From positions 4,094,501 through 4,158,500 of the forward strand of contig NZ_CP107970.1 in the NCBI RefSeq assembly GCF_036090055.1: 64,000 nt of DNA. The letters are read 5' to 3'. Below the pieces are notes generated by a model. It worked only from the letters and a program-made list of their open reading frames with translations. It was not told the origin of the DNA and did no database searches. The number at the start of each line of letters is the position of its first letter. The first letter of the stretch is position 1. Both the position numbers and the translations under genes were made by a program. The DNA comes from Nocardioides sp. NBC_00368. Lineage in GTDB: Bacteria; Actinomycetota; Actinomycetes; Propionibacteriales; Nocardioidaceae. Below are positions 16,356 through 24,056 of the stretch, one piece after another.

Positions 16356-17206
16356 TTCAAGACCGGCACGGAGACGACGTCGGAGAGCCACTCCTTCTCG
16401 AGCGCGGCGAGGGTGCCGTCCTCCTCGAGCGCGGTCAGGGCCTCGTCGAGGCACGGCGCCAGGCCGCTGTCCTTCTCGGTCAGCAGGCCGAACTCTTCCG
16501 GCTTCTCGCTGCCCTCGAACTGCCCGGTGATCGTGCTGCCCTCGATCTCGGCGGCGGTGATGTAGAACGCCGTGGGCAGGTCGAAGACGAGCGCGTCGAC
16601 CTGGCCGTTGAGCAGCGCCTGCTTGGCCTGGTCACTGGTGTCGAAGACCAGCGGGTCCTTGGTCGGCTGCACGTCCTCGCGGATCGCGGTGAGCGACGTG
16701 GTCGCGGTCTGGGCGCCGAGCTGGAGGCCCTTCAGATCGGCCAGCGACGCCGCCTCGGCCGCGTCCTCCTCCATCGTCACGACCGCCTGCGAGGCCGTGT
16801 AGTAGCCCTTCGAGAAGTCGACGACACCCGCCCGCTCGGGGGTGATCGAGATCTGGTTGATGTCGAAGTCGAACTTCTTCTCGCCCGGCGTGTAGGAGGT
16901 GTTGAACGCCTGCTTGACCCAGACGACGTCGTCCTTCGCGAACCCGAGCTGATCGGCGACGGCATAGGCGACCGCCGACTCGAAGCCCTTGCCGTTGCTC
17001 GGGTCGTCCCCCGAGAACCACGGCTCGTACGCCGGGGAGTCGGTGCCGATGGTCAGCTTGCCGTCCTGCTTGAGCGGCAGGTCGGCGGCTTCGCACGAGG
17101 CGGGAGCGCCGCCCTCGGCGCTGGTGTCGCCCTCGCTTCCGCACGCGGTCAGGACGGCGGCGAGAGCGAGCGGAGCGACGAGAAGGGGAGTAAGGCGAGT
17201 GCGCAT
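16352..17206 (-). CDS. Polar amino-acid ABC transporter, substrate-binding lipoprotein
   Basis: This 284-residue extracellular solute-binding protein (SBP_bac_3 family) has a lipoprotein signal ending in the lipobox LTAC, with Cys22 as the lipidated residue. The mature domain begins with KLTIGTDSPAYEPW and contains FDFDINQISITPERAGVVDFS, typical of amino-acid binding. It is the first gene of a three-gene operon. The precise amino acid cannot be predicted. A 63-bp divergent region separates it from the FadH-like gene. Confidence 0.92.
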   Translation of the reverse strand: MRTRLTPLLVAPLALAAVLTACGSEGDTSAEGGAPASCEAADLPLKQDGKLTIGTDSPAYEPWFSGDDPSNGKGFESAVAYAVADQLGFAKDDVVWVKQAFNTSYTPGEKKFDFDINQISITPERAGVVDFSKGYYTASQAVVTMEEDAAEAASLADLKGLQLGAQTATTSLTAIREDVQPTKDPLVFDTSDQAKQALLNGQVDALVFDLPTAFYITAAEIEGSTITGQFEGSEKPEEFGLLTEKDSGLAPCLDEALTALEEDGTLAALEKEWLSDVVSVPVLK

Positions 17207-17269
17207 GTGCGGAATGCTAAATGGAACGGGCACTGGCCGCTTCTTATTACTCATGAGTAGCATACGTCC
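17207..17269. promoter_or_regulatory. Divergent promoter region, ABC operon / FadH-like reductase
   Basis: These 63 bp between divergent starts are AT-rich near CTTCTTATTACTCATGAGTA. The ACTCATGAGT palindrome is centred about 17 bp before the reductase ATG. Both genes lack an obvious strong ribosome site, so short leaders are likely. No regulator was identified. Confidence 0.45.
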
Positions 17270-19294
17270 ATGGCGTACGAATCCCTGCTCTCCCCGCTCA
17301 CGATCGGGTCGCTCACCCTGCGCAACCGCGTGGTGATGGGGTCGATGCACACCGGCCTCGAGGACCACGCGTGGGACATCCCCAAGCTGGCGGCCTACTT
17401 CGCCGAGCGCGCACGCGGCGGCACCGGGCTGATCATCACCGGCGGCTACGCACCCAACAAGCGCGGCTGGCTCAAGCCGTTCGCGAGCGAGATGAGCTCC
17501 CGGCTGCACGCCGCCCAGCACCGCCGGGTGACCAGCGCGGTGCACGAGGAGGGCGGCGCGATCGCGATGCAGGTGCTGCACGCGGGCCGCTACGCCTACA
17601 CGCCGTTCTCGGTCAGCGCCTCGGCCGTCAAGGCGCCGATCAACCCGTTCAAGCCGGCCGCCCTCTCCGACAAGGCCGTCGACGCGACCGTGTCCGACTT
17701 CGCCAAGAGCATCTCGCTGGCGAAGAAGGCCGGCTACGACGCCGTGGAGATCATGGGGTCGGAGGGCTACCTGATCAACCAGTTCCTCGCCGAGCGGACC
17801 AACCAGCGCGAAGACCGCTGGGGCGGCACGGCGGCGAACCGGATGCGGTTCCCGGTCGAGATCGTGCGGCGCTCGCGGGAGCTGGTCGGTGACGACTTCC
17901 CGATCATCTTCCGGCTCTCGATCCTCGACCTGGTCGAGGACGGCCAGACCTGGGAGGAGACGATCGACCTCGCCTACGCCCTCCAGGACGCGGGCGTCTC
18001 GGTGTTCAACACCGGCATCGGCTGGCACGAGGCCCGGGTTCCTACGATCATCACCCAGGTCCCGCGCGGCGCCTGGCTGGACATGACCGCGCGGTTGAAG
18101 GCCGAGGTGGACATCCCGGTCTGCGCCTCCAACCGGATCAACACCCCCGAGCTCGCCGAGTCGGCGATCGCCGAGGGCAAGGCCGACCTGGTCTCGATGG
18201 CTCGCCCGCTGCTGGCCGACCCGGAGTTCGCCAAGAAGACCGCCGAGGGCCGCACCGACGAGATCAACACCTGCATCGCCTGCAACCAGGCCTGCCTGGA
18301 CCACGCCTTCTCCAACAAGGCGGCCTCCTGCCTGGTCAACCCGCGCGCCGCGCGCGAGACGACCCTGGTGCTCTCCCCGACCAAGCTCAAGCAGACCGTG
18401 GCCGTCGTCGGCGCCGGTCCGGCCGGCCTCGCCGCCGCCACCTCGGCCGCCGAGCGCGGCTTCGCCGTGACCCTGTTCGAGAAGTCCCCGCAGATCGGTG
18501 GCCAGTTCCGCCTCGCGATGGCGGTGCCGGGCAAGGAGGACTTCAAGGACACGCTGCGCTACTTCGGCCGGCGCCTGGAGGTGCTGGGCGTCGACGTACG
18601 TCTCGACACCGAGGCCACCACCGCCGACCTGGAGCCGTTCGACCACGTCATCGTCTCCACCGGCGTCACCCCGCGGCTCCCGCAGATCGCCGGCTCCGAG
18701 GACGACCGGGTGGTGACGTACGCCGACGTGCTCGCCGGCCGGGTCGTCCCGGGCCGCCGGGTCGCGGTGATCGGCGCCGGCGGCATCGGCGTCGACGTGT
18801 CGGCCTGGCTGACCCACCAGCCCGAGACGCTCGACGAGTGGAAGGCCCGCTGGGGCGTCGGTGACCCGGCGACCTTCCGCGGCGGCCTCACCACCCCCGT
18901 CCTCGAGGCCCCCGCCCGCCAGGTGACCCTGCTCCAGCGCAAGTCCACCCCGATCGGCATCGGCCTCGGCAAGACCTCCGGCTGGGCGCACCGCGCCCAC
19001 CTCAAGCAGGACGGCGTCAAGCAGGTCCGCGGGGCGACCTACGACAAGATCGAGGCCGGCGACGACTCGGTCACGCTCCACTACGCCGTCGACGGCGAGC
19101 CGCACACGCTCGAGGTCGACCACGTGATCCTCTGCGCCGGCCAGGAGTCGGTGCGCAATCTCTGGCCAGAGGACGAGTCGGACCGGAAGGGCGCAAAAGA
19201 AAACTGGCACCTGATCGGTGGCGCCGACGTCGCGGCCGAGCTCGACGCGAAGCGCGCGATCAAGCAGGGAACCGAGGTCGCCGCGGGTCTGTGA
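17270..19294 (+). CDS. fadH: 2,4-dienoyl-CoA reductase-type NADH:flavin oxidoreductase
   Basis: This 674-residue multidomain enzyme is like bacterial FadH, which reduces 2,4-dienoyl-CoA during unsaturated fatty-acid oxidation. An N-terminal Old-Yellow-Enzyme FMN barrel (about 1-340) contains MVLHAGR-like and GYLINQFLAERTNQREDRWGG signatures. The iron-sulfur cluster Cys set follows as CIACNQACLDH plus a later Cys in SCLVNP. The C-terminal half is an FAD/NADPH domain, with GAGPAGLAAA and a second Rossmann GAGGIGVD. Related enzymes act on other enones or trimethylamine, so the substrate is not certain. Confidence 0.87.
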   Translation: MAYESLLSPLTIGSLTLRNRVVMGSMHTGLEDHAWDIPKLAAYFAERARGGTGLIITGGYAPNKRGWLKPFASEMSSRLHAAQHRRVTSAVHEEGGAIAMQVLHAGRYAYTPFSVSASAVKAPINPFKPAALSDKAVDATVSDFAKSISLAKKAGYDAVEIMGSEGYLINQFLAERTNQREDRWGGTAANRMRFPVEIVRRSRELVGDDFPIIFRLSILDLVEDGQTWEETIDLAYALQDAGVSVFNTGIGWHEARVPTIITQVPRGAWLDMTARLKAEVDIPVCASNRINTPELAESAIAEGKADLVSMARPLLADPEFAKKTAEGRTDEINTCIACNQACLDHAFSNKAASCLVNPRAARETTLVLSPTKLKQTVAVVGAGPAGLAAATSAAERGFAVTLFEKSPQIGGQFRLAMAVPGKEDFKDTLRYFGRRLEVLGVDVRLDTEATTADLEPFDHVIVSTGVTPRLPQIAGSEDDRVVTYADVLAGRVVPGRRVAVIGAGGIGVDVSAWLTHQPETLDEWKARWGVGDPATFRGGLTTPVLEAPARQVTLLQRKSTPIGIGLGKTSGWAHRAHLKQDGVKQVRGATYDKIEAGDDSVTLHYAVDGEPHTLEVDHVILCAGQESVRNLWPEDESDRKGAKENWHLIGGADVAAELDAKRAIKQGTEVAAGL

Positions 19295-19311
19295 CCCGAT
19301 AGCCTCGGCAC

Positions 19312-19731
19312 ATGAGCGATCCCGACTGCCTGTTCTGCAACATCGTCGCGGGCAACATCCCGTCGACGAAGGTCTACGAGGACGACGAGACGTACGCCTT
19401 CATGGACATCGCGCCCGCAGCCGTTGGACACACGGTGGTGGTGCCGAAAACGCACACCAAGGACGTCCTGGAGGCCGACCCGGTGGTCTTCGCCTCGACC
19501 GCGAAGGCCGCCCAGGCGGTCGCGAGGCGGGCGGTCGACGTGCTGCAGGCCGACGGGGTCAACGTACTCAACAACTGCGGACCGGCGGCGTGGCAGACGG
19601 TTTTCCACCTGCACTTCCACGTGATCCCGCGCTACACCGACAAGTCCAAGGACTCGCTCACGCTCCCCTGGGTGCCGCACCCGGGCGACCTGGACGCGAT
19701 CAGGGCGATCGGCGAGAAGCTGGCGTTCTAG
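19312..19731 (+). CDS. HIT-family nucleotide-binding protein
   Basis: This 139-residue histidine-triad protein hydrolyses or binds nucleotides such as adenosine phosphoramidates. The zinc-type N-terminal Cys pair is CLFCNIV, and the triad is HLHFHVIPRY, with FNxV-like NVLNNCG before it. It lies 17 bp after the FadH-like gene and may be co-transcribed. Its TAG stop and the minus-strand TAG stop of the GH1 gene share the palindrome CTAG, so the genes overlap by 4 bp tail to tail. Confidence 0.94.
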   Translation: MSDPDCLFCNIVAGNIPSTKVYEDDETYAFMDIAPAAVGHTVVVPKTHTKDVLEADPVVFASTAKAAQAVARRAVDVLQADGVNVLNNCGPAAWQTVFHLHFHVIPRYTDKSKDSLTLPWVPHPGDLDAIRAIGEKLAF

Positions 19732-20978
19732 CCCGTGGGCGCGCCTTCGGCGTGGGCGGCGACCATCTCGGCGTACCACCCGAAGGAGCGCTTCGGCGTA
19801 CGCACCCCGGCGGCGTCGACGTGCACCAACCCGTATTTCCCGCCCACGCCGTCCTCCCAGTCCTTGCCGGTGAACGGCGCCTCCCAGCCGTCGCGGTCGA
19901 GCAGGGTGTAGGCGTAGAAGCCGCGGACGTCGACGCCACGCTCGATCGCGGCCGAGACCGCCTCCAGGTGGGCCTCGAGGTAGTCGATCCGGGCCTGGTC
20001 GTCGACCTCGCCGTCCACCACCGGAGCGTCGTACGCAGCACCGCACTCGGTCACCACGATCGGCGGCATCGCGGCGCGATAACGGGATCGGGTGATGATC
20101 AGCCACTCCCGCAGGGCGGTCGGCACCACGCCCCAGCCGGTGTCGGTGGCGGGGTAGCCGACGAGCGGCACCATCCGGAACGGGATCTCGTCACCCTCGG
20201 CCGAGGCGCCGATGCGCTGCGGAGCGAAGAAGTTGACTCCGTAGAAGTCCAGGGGCGAGCGAATCACGGCCATGTCGCCCGGCATCACGACGTCGTCGGC
20301 GAGACCGGCGAGGTCACGGGGGTAGCGGCCCAGCAGCATCGCCTCGAGGGGCACCGCGTTCCAGGCCAGGTCGATGAGCTTGGCGGCACCGACGTCGGCG
20401 GGATCCTCGGAGAGCGGCCAGATCGGCTCGTGGTGGTTGGCGCACCCGACGGACGCGACCCCGGCGGCGCGCAGCACCTGCACGCCGCGGCCGTGAGCCA
20501 GGAGCAGGTGGTGCATCGCCGCGACGACACCCCAGCCGGCGCGGCGACCGGGCGCTATCGTGCCGAGGCCGTAGCCGAGGTAGCCGGCCACGTTGGGATC
20601 CTGGACCGGCACCCACTCTGGGACCCGGTCGCCGATCAGGTCCGCGACCGTCTGGGCGTACTCACCGAAGGCATCGACGGTGGCGCGGTTGAGCCAGCCA
20701 CCGTCGGCGGCCAGCGGCTCGGGCAGCTCGCCGGCGTAGAGCGTGGCCGACGGGCGCAGGCCGGCCTCGAGCAGCTCGTCGACCAGGCGGTCGTAGCGAG
20801 CGCGGGCATCGGGATCGAAGACACCGCGCCCACCCGGCTGGAGCTCACGCCAGGAGACCGCGAACCGGTATCCCGGCGCACCGAGACGCATGAGCAGCGC
20901 AACATCCTGCTCGCCCCCCGGCCGGGTGGCGTCTGCAGTGCCGAACACGAAGCCAGTCGGGAACTTGGGAAACGCCAC
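19728..20978 (-). CDS. Glycoside hydrolase family 1-like protein with altered active site
   Basis: This 416-residue protein has the GH1 beta-glucosidase barrel throughout: FPTGFVFGTA near the start, RFAVSW, DFYGVNFF and a C-terminal YTLLDRDGWEAPF. Key residues differ from active GH1 enzymes. The acid/base motif NEP is QDP (residues 126-128). The sugar-binding HWD is AGE in LYAGELP. The nucleophile motif TENG is TECG, which keeps Glu311. It may be a retaining enzyme with unusual chemistry or a non-catalytic binder. The GTG start at 20978 gives the normal GH1 beginning. Only 9 bp separate it from the divergent pirin start. Confidence 0.83.
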   Translation of the reverse strand: MAFPKFPTGFVFGTADATRPGGEQDVALLMRLGAPGYRFAVSWRELQPGGRGVFDPDARARYDRLVDELLEAGLRPSATLYAGELPEPLAADGGWLNRATVDAFGEYAQTVADLIGDRVPEWVPVQDPNVAGYLGYGLGTIAPGRRAGWGVVAAMHHLLLAHGRGVQVLRAAGVASVGCANHHEPIWPLSEDPADVGAAKLIDLAWNAVPLEAMLLGRYPRDLAGLADDVVMPGDMAVIRSPLDFYGVNFFAPQRIGASAEGDEIPFRMVPLVGYPATDTGWGVVPTALREWLIITRSRYRAAMPPIVVTECGAAYDAPVVDGEVDDQARIDYLEAHLEAVSAAIERGVDVRGFYAYTLLDRDGWEAPFTGKDWEDGVGGKYGLVHVDAAGVRTPKRSFGWYAEMVAAHAEGAPTG

Positions 20979-20987
20979 GGCACAATC

Positions 20988-21677
20988 ATGACTGTGACTG
21001 CCCAGATCCGCCGAGGAACCGCCCGATTCACGGAACGTCCACCCGGCCTCAGGCCAGGAAAAATTACCTGGCACACCTACTCCTTCGGACCCCACTACGA
21101 CCCCAGCAGGGTCGGCTTCGGCCCGATCGTGACCTACGACGAGCACCTGCTGCGCAACGGTGAGGGATTCGAGAACCACCACCATGCCGGGGTCACGATC
21201 GTCACCTGGCCACTCTCCGGCGAGGTGACCCACACCGACTCGACCGGCGCCACCGGAACGGTGTCCCCCGGCCAGGTCGCCGTGTTCACCACCGGCGACG
21301 GCGTCGACCACTCCGAGTTCGCCACCGCCTCCGGCACCCGCTTCATCCAGGTCTGGGTCACCGGCAGCACCGGCGAGCCGGCGTACGCCGTCCACGACGT
21401 CACACCGGTCGAGGGCGAGTGGGTCGAGGCGGTCCGCCTGGACGCGGGGTCGCTCCGGGTCGGCCGCGTCGGCAGCGACGGCCCCGCCGAGATCACCCTC
21501 CCGGAGGCTCGACTCCGCCATCTCCACATCGCTTCCGGCGCTCTGCTGCGCAGCGGGATGGCCGAGCCGCTGACTGCCGGGGACGCCTTCGAGATCACCG
21601 CCGGCGAGGACCTGCCGCCGGAGTTCACGGTCAGTGCCGGCGTACCGACCGAGCTTCTTCTCTGGAGCTTCGACTAG
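20988..21677 (+). CDS. Pirin-family bicupin protein
   Basis: This is a 229-residue pirin-like protein with two cupin domains. The N-terminal cupin shows HTYSFGPHYDPSRVGFGP and the metal-binding cluster ENHHHAGVTIVTW, plus VDHSEF, which supplies another His. Pirins bind Fe or Zn, and some act as quercetin dioxygenases. The ATG at 20988 leaves almost no leader, with 9 bp to the divergent GH1 start, so a leaderless mRNA or a later start is possible. The C-terminal cupin looks degenerate. The role is unknown. Confidence 0.87.
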   Translation: MTVTAQIRRGTARFTERPPGLRPGKITWHTYSFGPHYDPSRVGFGPIVTYDEHLLRNGEGFENHHHAGVTIVTWPLSGEVTHTDSTGATGTVSPGQVAVFTTGDGVDHSEFATASGTRFIQVWVTGSTGEPAYAVHDVTPVEGEWVEAVRLDAGSLRVGRVGSDGPAEITLPEARLRHLHIASGALLRSGMAEPLTAGDAFEITAGEDLPPEFTVSAGVPTELLLWSFD

Positions 21678-21754
21678 GCCGATAAAAGCGCGGACAGAGC
21701 AGGAGGTCGGTGGATACAGTCCGCCATAGACTGCTGCTCAGTGTGGAGGATTGT

Positions 21755-22270
21755 GTGACGACGTTCCTGATCATCGGAGCCGTCGGGCTGGGCCTCCTGC
21801 TGGTGTCGCTGGTGATCGGCGATCTCCTCGACGGCTTCCTCGGCGGCGCGCTCGATGCCGACTGGTTCTCGACCGCCGCGATCGGCGGATTCGTGTCCGC
21901 CTTCGGGTTCGGCGGCGCCCTCGCCGTCGGCCCGCTCGGCACGATCCCGGCCATCGGGATCGGAGTCGTGGGCGGTGCGCTCTTCGCCTGGTTCGCGCTG
22001 TGGCTGACCCGCCTGCTGAAGGAGGAGCACACCGACGCGGCGCCTTCGGGCGACGCCGCCGTCGGGCTCGACGCCGCGGTGATCACCACGATCCCGGCCG
22101 GCGGGTTCGGCGTGGTGCGGGTCGCCCTCGGAGGCCACACGGTGACCTACAACGCCAAGGCTCCCGACCTCGACGCGGCCATCACCCCCGGCACCCCCGT
22201 ACACGTGACCGGTGTCCTCTCTCCGACGGCAGTCACCGTCGCGCCGACGTGGCGCGAGATCACCTCCTGA
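21755..22270 (+). CDS. NfeD-like membrane protein, flotillin partner
   Basis: This 171-residue protein has three likely membrane segments (about 3-25, 40-62 and 68-92). A soluble C-terminal domain of about 75 residues is beta-rich (VRVALGGHTVTYNAKA), resembling the OB-fold of NfeD/YuaF proteins. The GTG at 21755 has a GGAGGA site 5 bp upstream; the longer frame starts in the promoter. It precedes the flotillin gene by 15 bp, the usual NfeD-flotillin arrangement, which organises membrane microdomains. The family call rests largely on that arrangement. Confidence 0.75.
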   Translation: MTTFLIIGAVGLGLLLVSLVIGDLLDGFLGGALDADWFSTAAIGGFVSAFGFGGALAVGPLGTIPAIGIGVVGGALFAWFALWLTRLLKEEHTDAAPSGDAAVGLDAAVITTIPAGGFGVVRVALGGHTVTYNAKAPDLDAAITPGTPVHVTGVLSPTAVTVAPTWREITS

Positions 22271-22285
22271 CCTGAAGGGGTCCCC

Positions 22286-23797
22286 ATGGAACTGCTGGTG
22301 CCGATCGCCGGCCTTGTCGTACTTTTCATCCTGCTCCTGCTGCTGGTCACCAGCCGCTACAAGGTCGCCGGTCCCAACCAGGCCTTCATCGTCACCGGCC
22401 GCAAGGGCAAGGCGGTCCTCAACCCGGAGACCGGTCAGCTCACCACCGACCTGTCGGGCCAGAAGGTCGTGCTCGGCGGCGGTGTCTTCGTGGTTCCCTT
22501 CGTCCAGAAGCTGGCCGTCATGGACCTCTCCTCGCGCCGGATCTCGGTGCAGATCCGTGGCGCGGTCTCGGGTCAGGGCATCAAGCTCAACCTCGAGGGA
22601 GTCGCGATCGTGAAGGTGGGCGGCAACGCCGACCAGATCCGGCTGGCCGCGCAGCGGTTCCTCTCCCAGCAGGAGGAGATCGAGCCGTTCACGCAGGAGG
22701 TGCTCGCCGGTGCGCTGCGGTCGATCGTCGGTGGCCTCACCGTCGAGCAGATCATCCGTGACCGGGCCGCGTTCGCGCAGCGGGTCGCCGACGAGTCCGA
22801 GTCGTCGCTCACCGGTCAGGGCCTGATCCTGGACACCTTCCAGATCCAGGACGTCACCGACGACGGCTCCTACCTGACCAACCTGGGTCGCCCCGAGGCC
22901 GCCCGCATCACCCAGGCCGCCTCGATCGCCGAGGCCGAGGCTCGCCGAGCCGCCGAGCAGGCCCGGATCAAGGCGGAGGAGGAGATCGCGGTCGCCCAGC
23001 GCGCGCTCGCCCTGAAGCAGGCCGAGATCAAGGCCGAGACCGATGCGGCCGCCGCCACCGCGGCCGCGGCCGGCCCGCTGGCCCAGGCCGACCGCGACCA
23101 GGCCATCCTCACCGAGCAGGAGAAGGTCGCCGTACGCCAGGCGGCGCTGACCGAGCGCCAGCTCGAGACCCAGGTGCGCAAGCCCGCCGACGCCGAGCGC
23201 TACCGCGTCGAGCAGGAGGCGGAGGGCCGCCGCAACTCCGAGATCGCCGCCGCCGAGGCCCGCAAGGCGGCCACCATCGCCGCGGCCGAGGCGGACGCCG
23301 AGCAGGCCCGGCTCACCGGTGAGGCGGAGAAGGCCCGTCGTGCCGCGCTGGCCGAGGCCGAGGCCATCGAGGGTGCCAAGCGCGGTGACGCGCAGAAGGC
23401 ACTGCGTCTGGCCGGTGCCGAGGCGACCCGGGCCGAGGGCGAGGCGAGCGCTGCCGCCACCCTGGCCGTCGGTCAGGCCGAGGCCGAGGCGATGGACAAG
23501 CGCGCCGCGGCGTTCGCGTCCTACAACGACGCCGCCGTGCTGCAGATGCTGATCGAGGTCCTGCCCCGGATCGCCAAGGAGGTCGCCGCGCCGATCAGCG
23601 CCATCGACAACCTCACCGTGCTCTCCACCGAGGGTGCCGGCGCCATCCCGAAGCAGGTCAACGACAACGTCGTCCAGACCCTCAACATGCTCAAGACGAC
23701 GACCGGAGTCGACCTCGGGTCGATGCTCCGCAAGGCCGCGTCCACGACGAGCGAGAACGGCATCGCGGAGATCCCCTCCGACAGCGCCCAGCAGTGA
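22286..23797 (+). CDS. floT: Flotillin-family membrane scaffold protein (FloT-like)
   Basis: This is a 503-residue flotillin. An N-terminal membrane segment (about 4-22) leads to an SPFH/band-7 domain (about 28-200). A long Ala/Glu-rich coiled coil (about 205-410) carries the EAEA repeats typical of flotillins. The C-terminus has about 80 less repetitive residues. It should oligomerise at the inner membrane face and scaffold lipid-raft-like regions. It is co-transcribed with the NfeD-like gene. Confidence 0.93.
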   Translation: MELLVPIAGLVVLFILLLLLVTSRYKVAGPNQAFIVTGRKGKAVLNPETGQLTTDLSGQKVVLGGGVFVVPFVQKLAVMDLSSRRISVQIRGAVSGQGIKLNLEGVAIVKVGGNADQIRLAAQRFLSQQEEIEPFTQEVLAGALRSIVGGLTVEQIIRDRAAFAQRVADESESSLTGQGLILDTFQIQDVTDDGSYLTNLGRPEAARITQAASIAEAEARRAAEQARIKAEEEIAVAQRALALKQAEIKAETDAAAATAAAAGPLAQADRDQAILTEQEKVAVRQAALTERQLETQVRKPADAERYRVEQEAEGRRNSEIAAAEARKAATIAAAEADAEQARLTGEAEKARRAALAEAEAIEGAKRGDAQKALRLAGAEATRAEGEASAAATLAVGQAEAEAMDKRAAAFASYNDAAVLQMLIEVLPRIAKEVAAPISAIDNLTVLSTEGAGAIPKQVNDNVVQTLNMLKTTTGVDLGSMLRKAASTTSENGIAEIPSDSAQQ

Positions 23798-23853
23798 TCG
23801 GCCCACAGCTTGCCAACACTGGGTCAAGAACTCTGTAGAAAAGGGGCATAAAC

Positions 23854-23883
23854 GTGACAGCCAGATACAAGTCTGGTTATGTA
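23854..23883 (+). promoter_or_regulatory. Candidate promoter for the small RNA
   Basis: GTGACA at 23854-23859 and TATGTA at 23878-23883 are spaced by 18 bp, matching a sigma-A-like promoter. The spacer contains CCAGA-N6-TCTGG (23861-23876), an inverted repeat that could bind a regulator. It points towards the structured RNA region. Confidence 0.4.
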
Positions 23884-23889
23884 TCCACG

Positions 23890-24045
23890 TCGACGTAGGG
23901 AGGGAGCACTCCAAACCTCGACCGGGCCTCGCGGCCGAAAGGCCGCCAGGCTCGCCCCTTGAGTCTCTCTACTGTTCCCCCCGTCGGTGGAGAGACACCG
24001 AGGGAAATCGATTGTGGCCCGGCCTCACGGCCGGGCCACAACGCA
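23890..24045 (+). ncRNA. Candidate structured small RNA, 6C-like
   Basis: Between flotillin and the convergent PBP gene lies a strongly structured, non-coding stretch. It includes a GAAA-capped GC hairpin near 23928-23945. Next comes a 10-bp stem (GTCTCTCTAC with GTGGAGAGAC, about 23963-23996) whose loop contains CCCCCC. A terminator hairpin closes the region. A C6 loop followed by a terminator recalls the 6C RNA of Actinobacteria, but I see only one C6 loop where that family normally has two. Boundaries are approximate. Confidence 0.5.
24012..24041. terminator. Terminator hairpin, 13-bp stem
   Basis: TTGTGGCCCGGCC at 24012-24024 pairs perfectly with 24029-24041 around TCAC. It lies between the candidate small RNA and the stop of the convergent PBP gene at 24057, and probably ends both. 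Confidence 0.85.
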
Positions 24046-24056
24046 TTTCGGTCGGG

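Noticed and set aside
17207..19210. Upstream part of a long minus-strand frame ending at the binding-protein stop
   Set aside because: It is antisense to the FadH-like gene. The true binding-protein start is the lipoprotein ATG at 17206.
24012..24041. Second C6 loop of a complete 6C RNA
   Set aside because: The hairpin loop is TCAC, not a C run. It is a terminator, leaving only one C6 loop.
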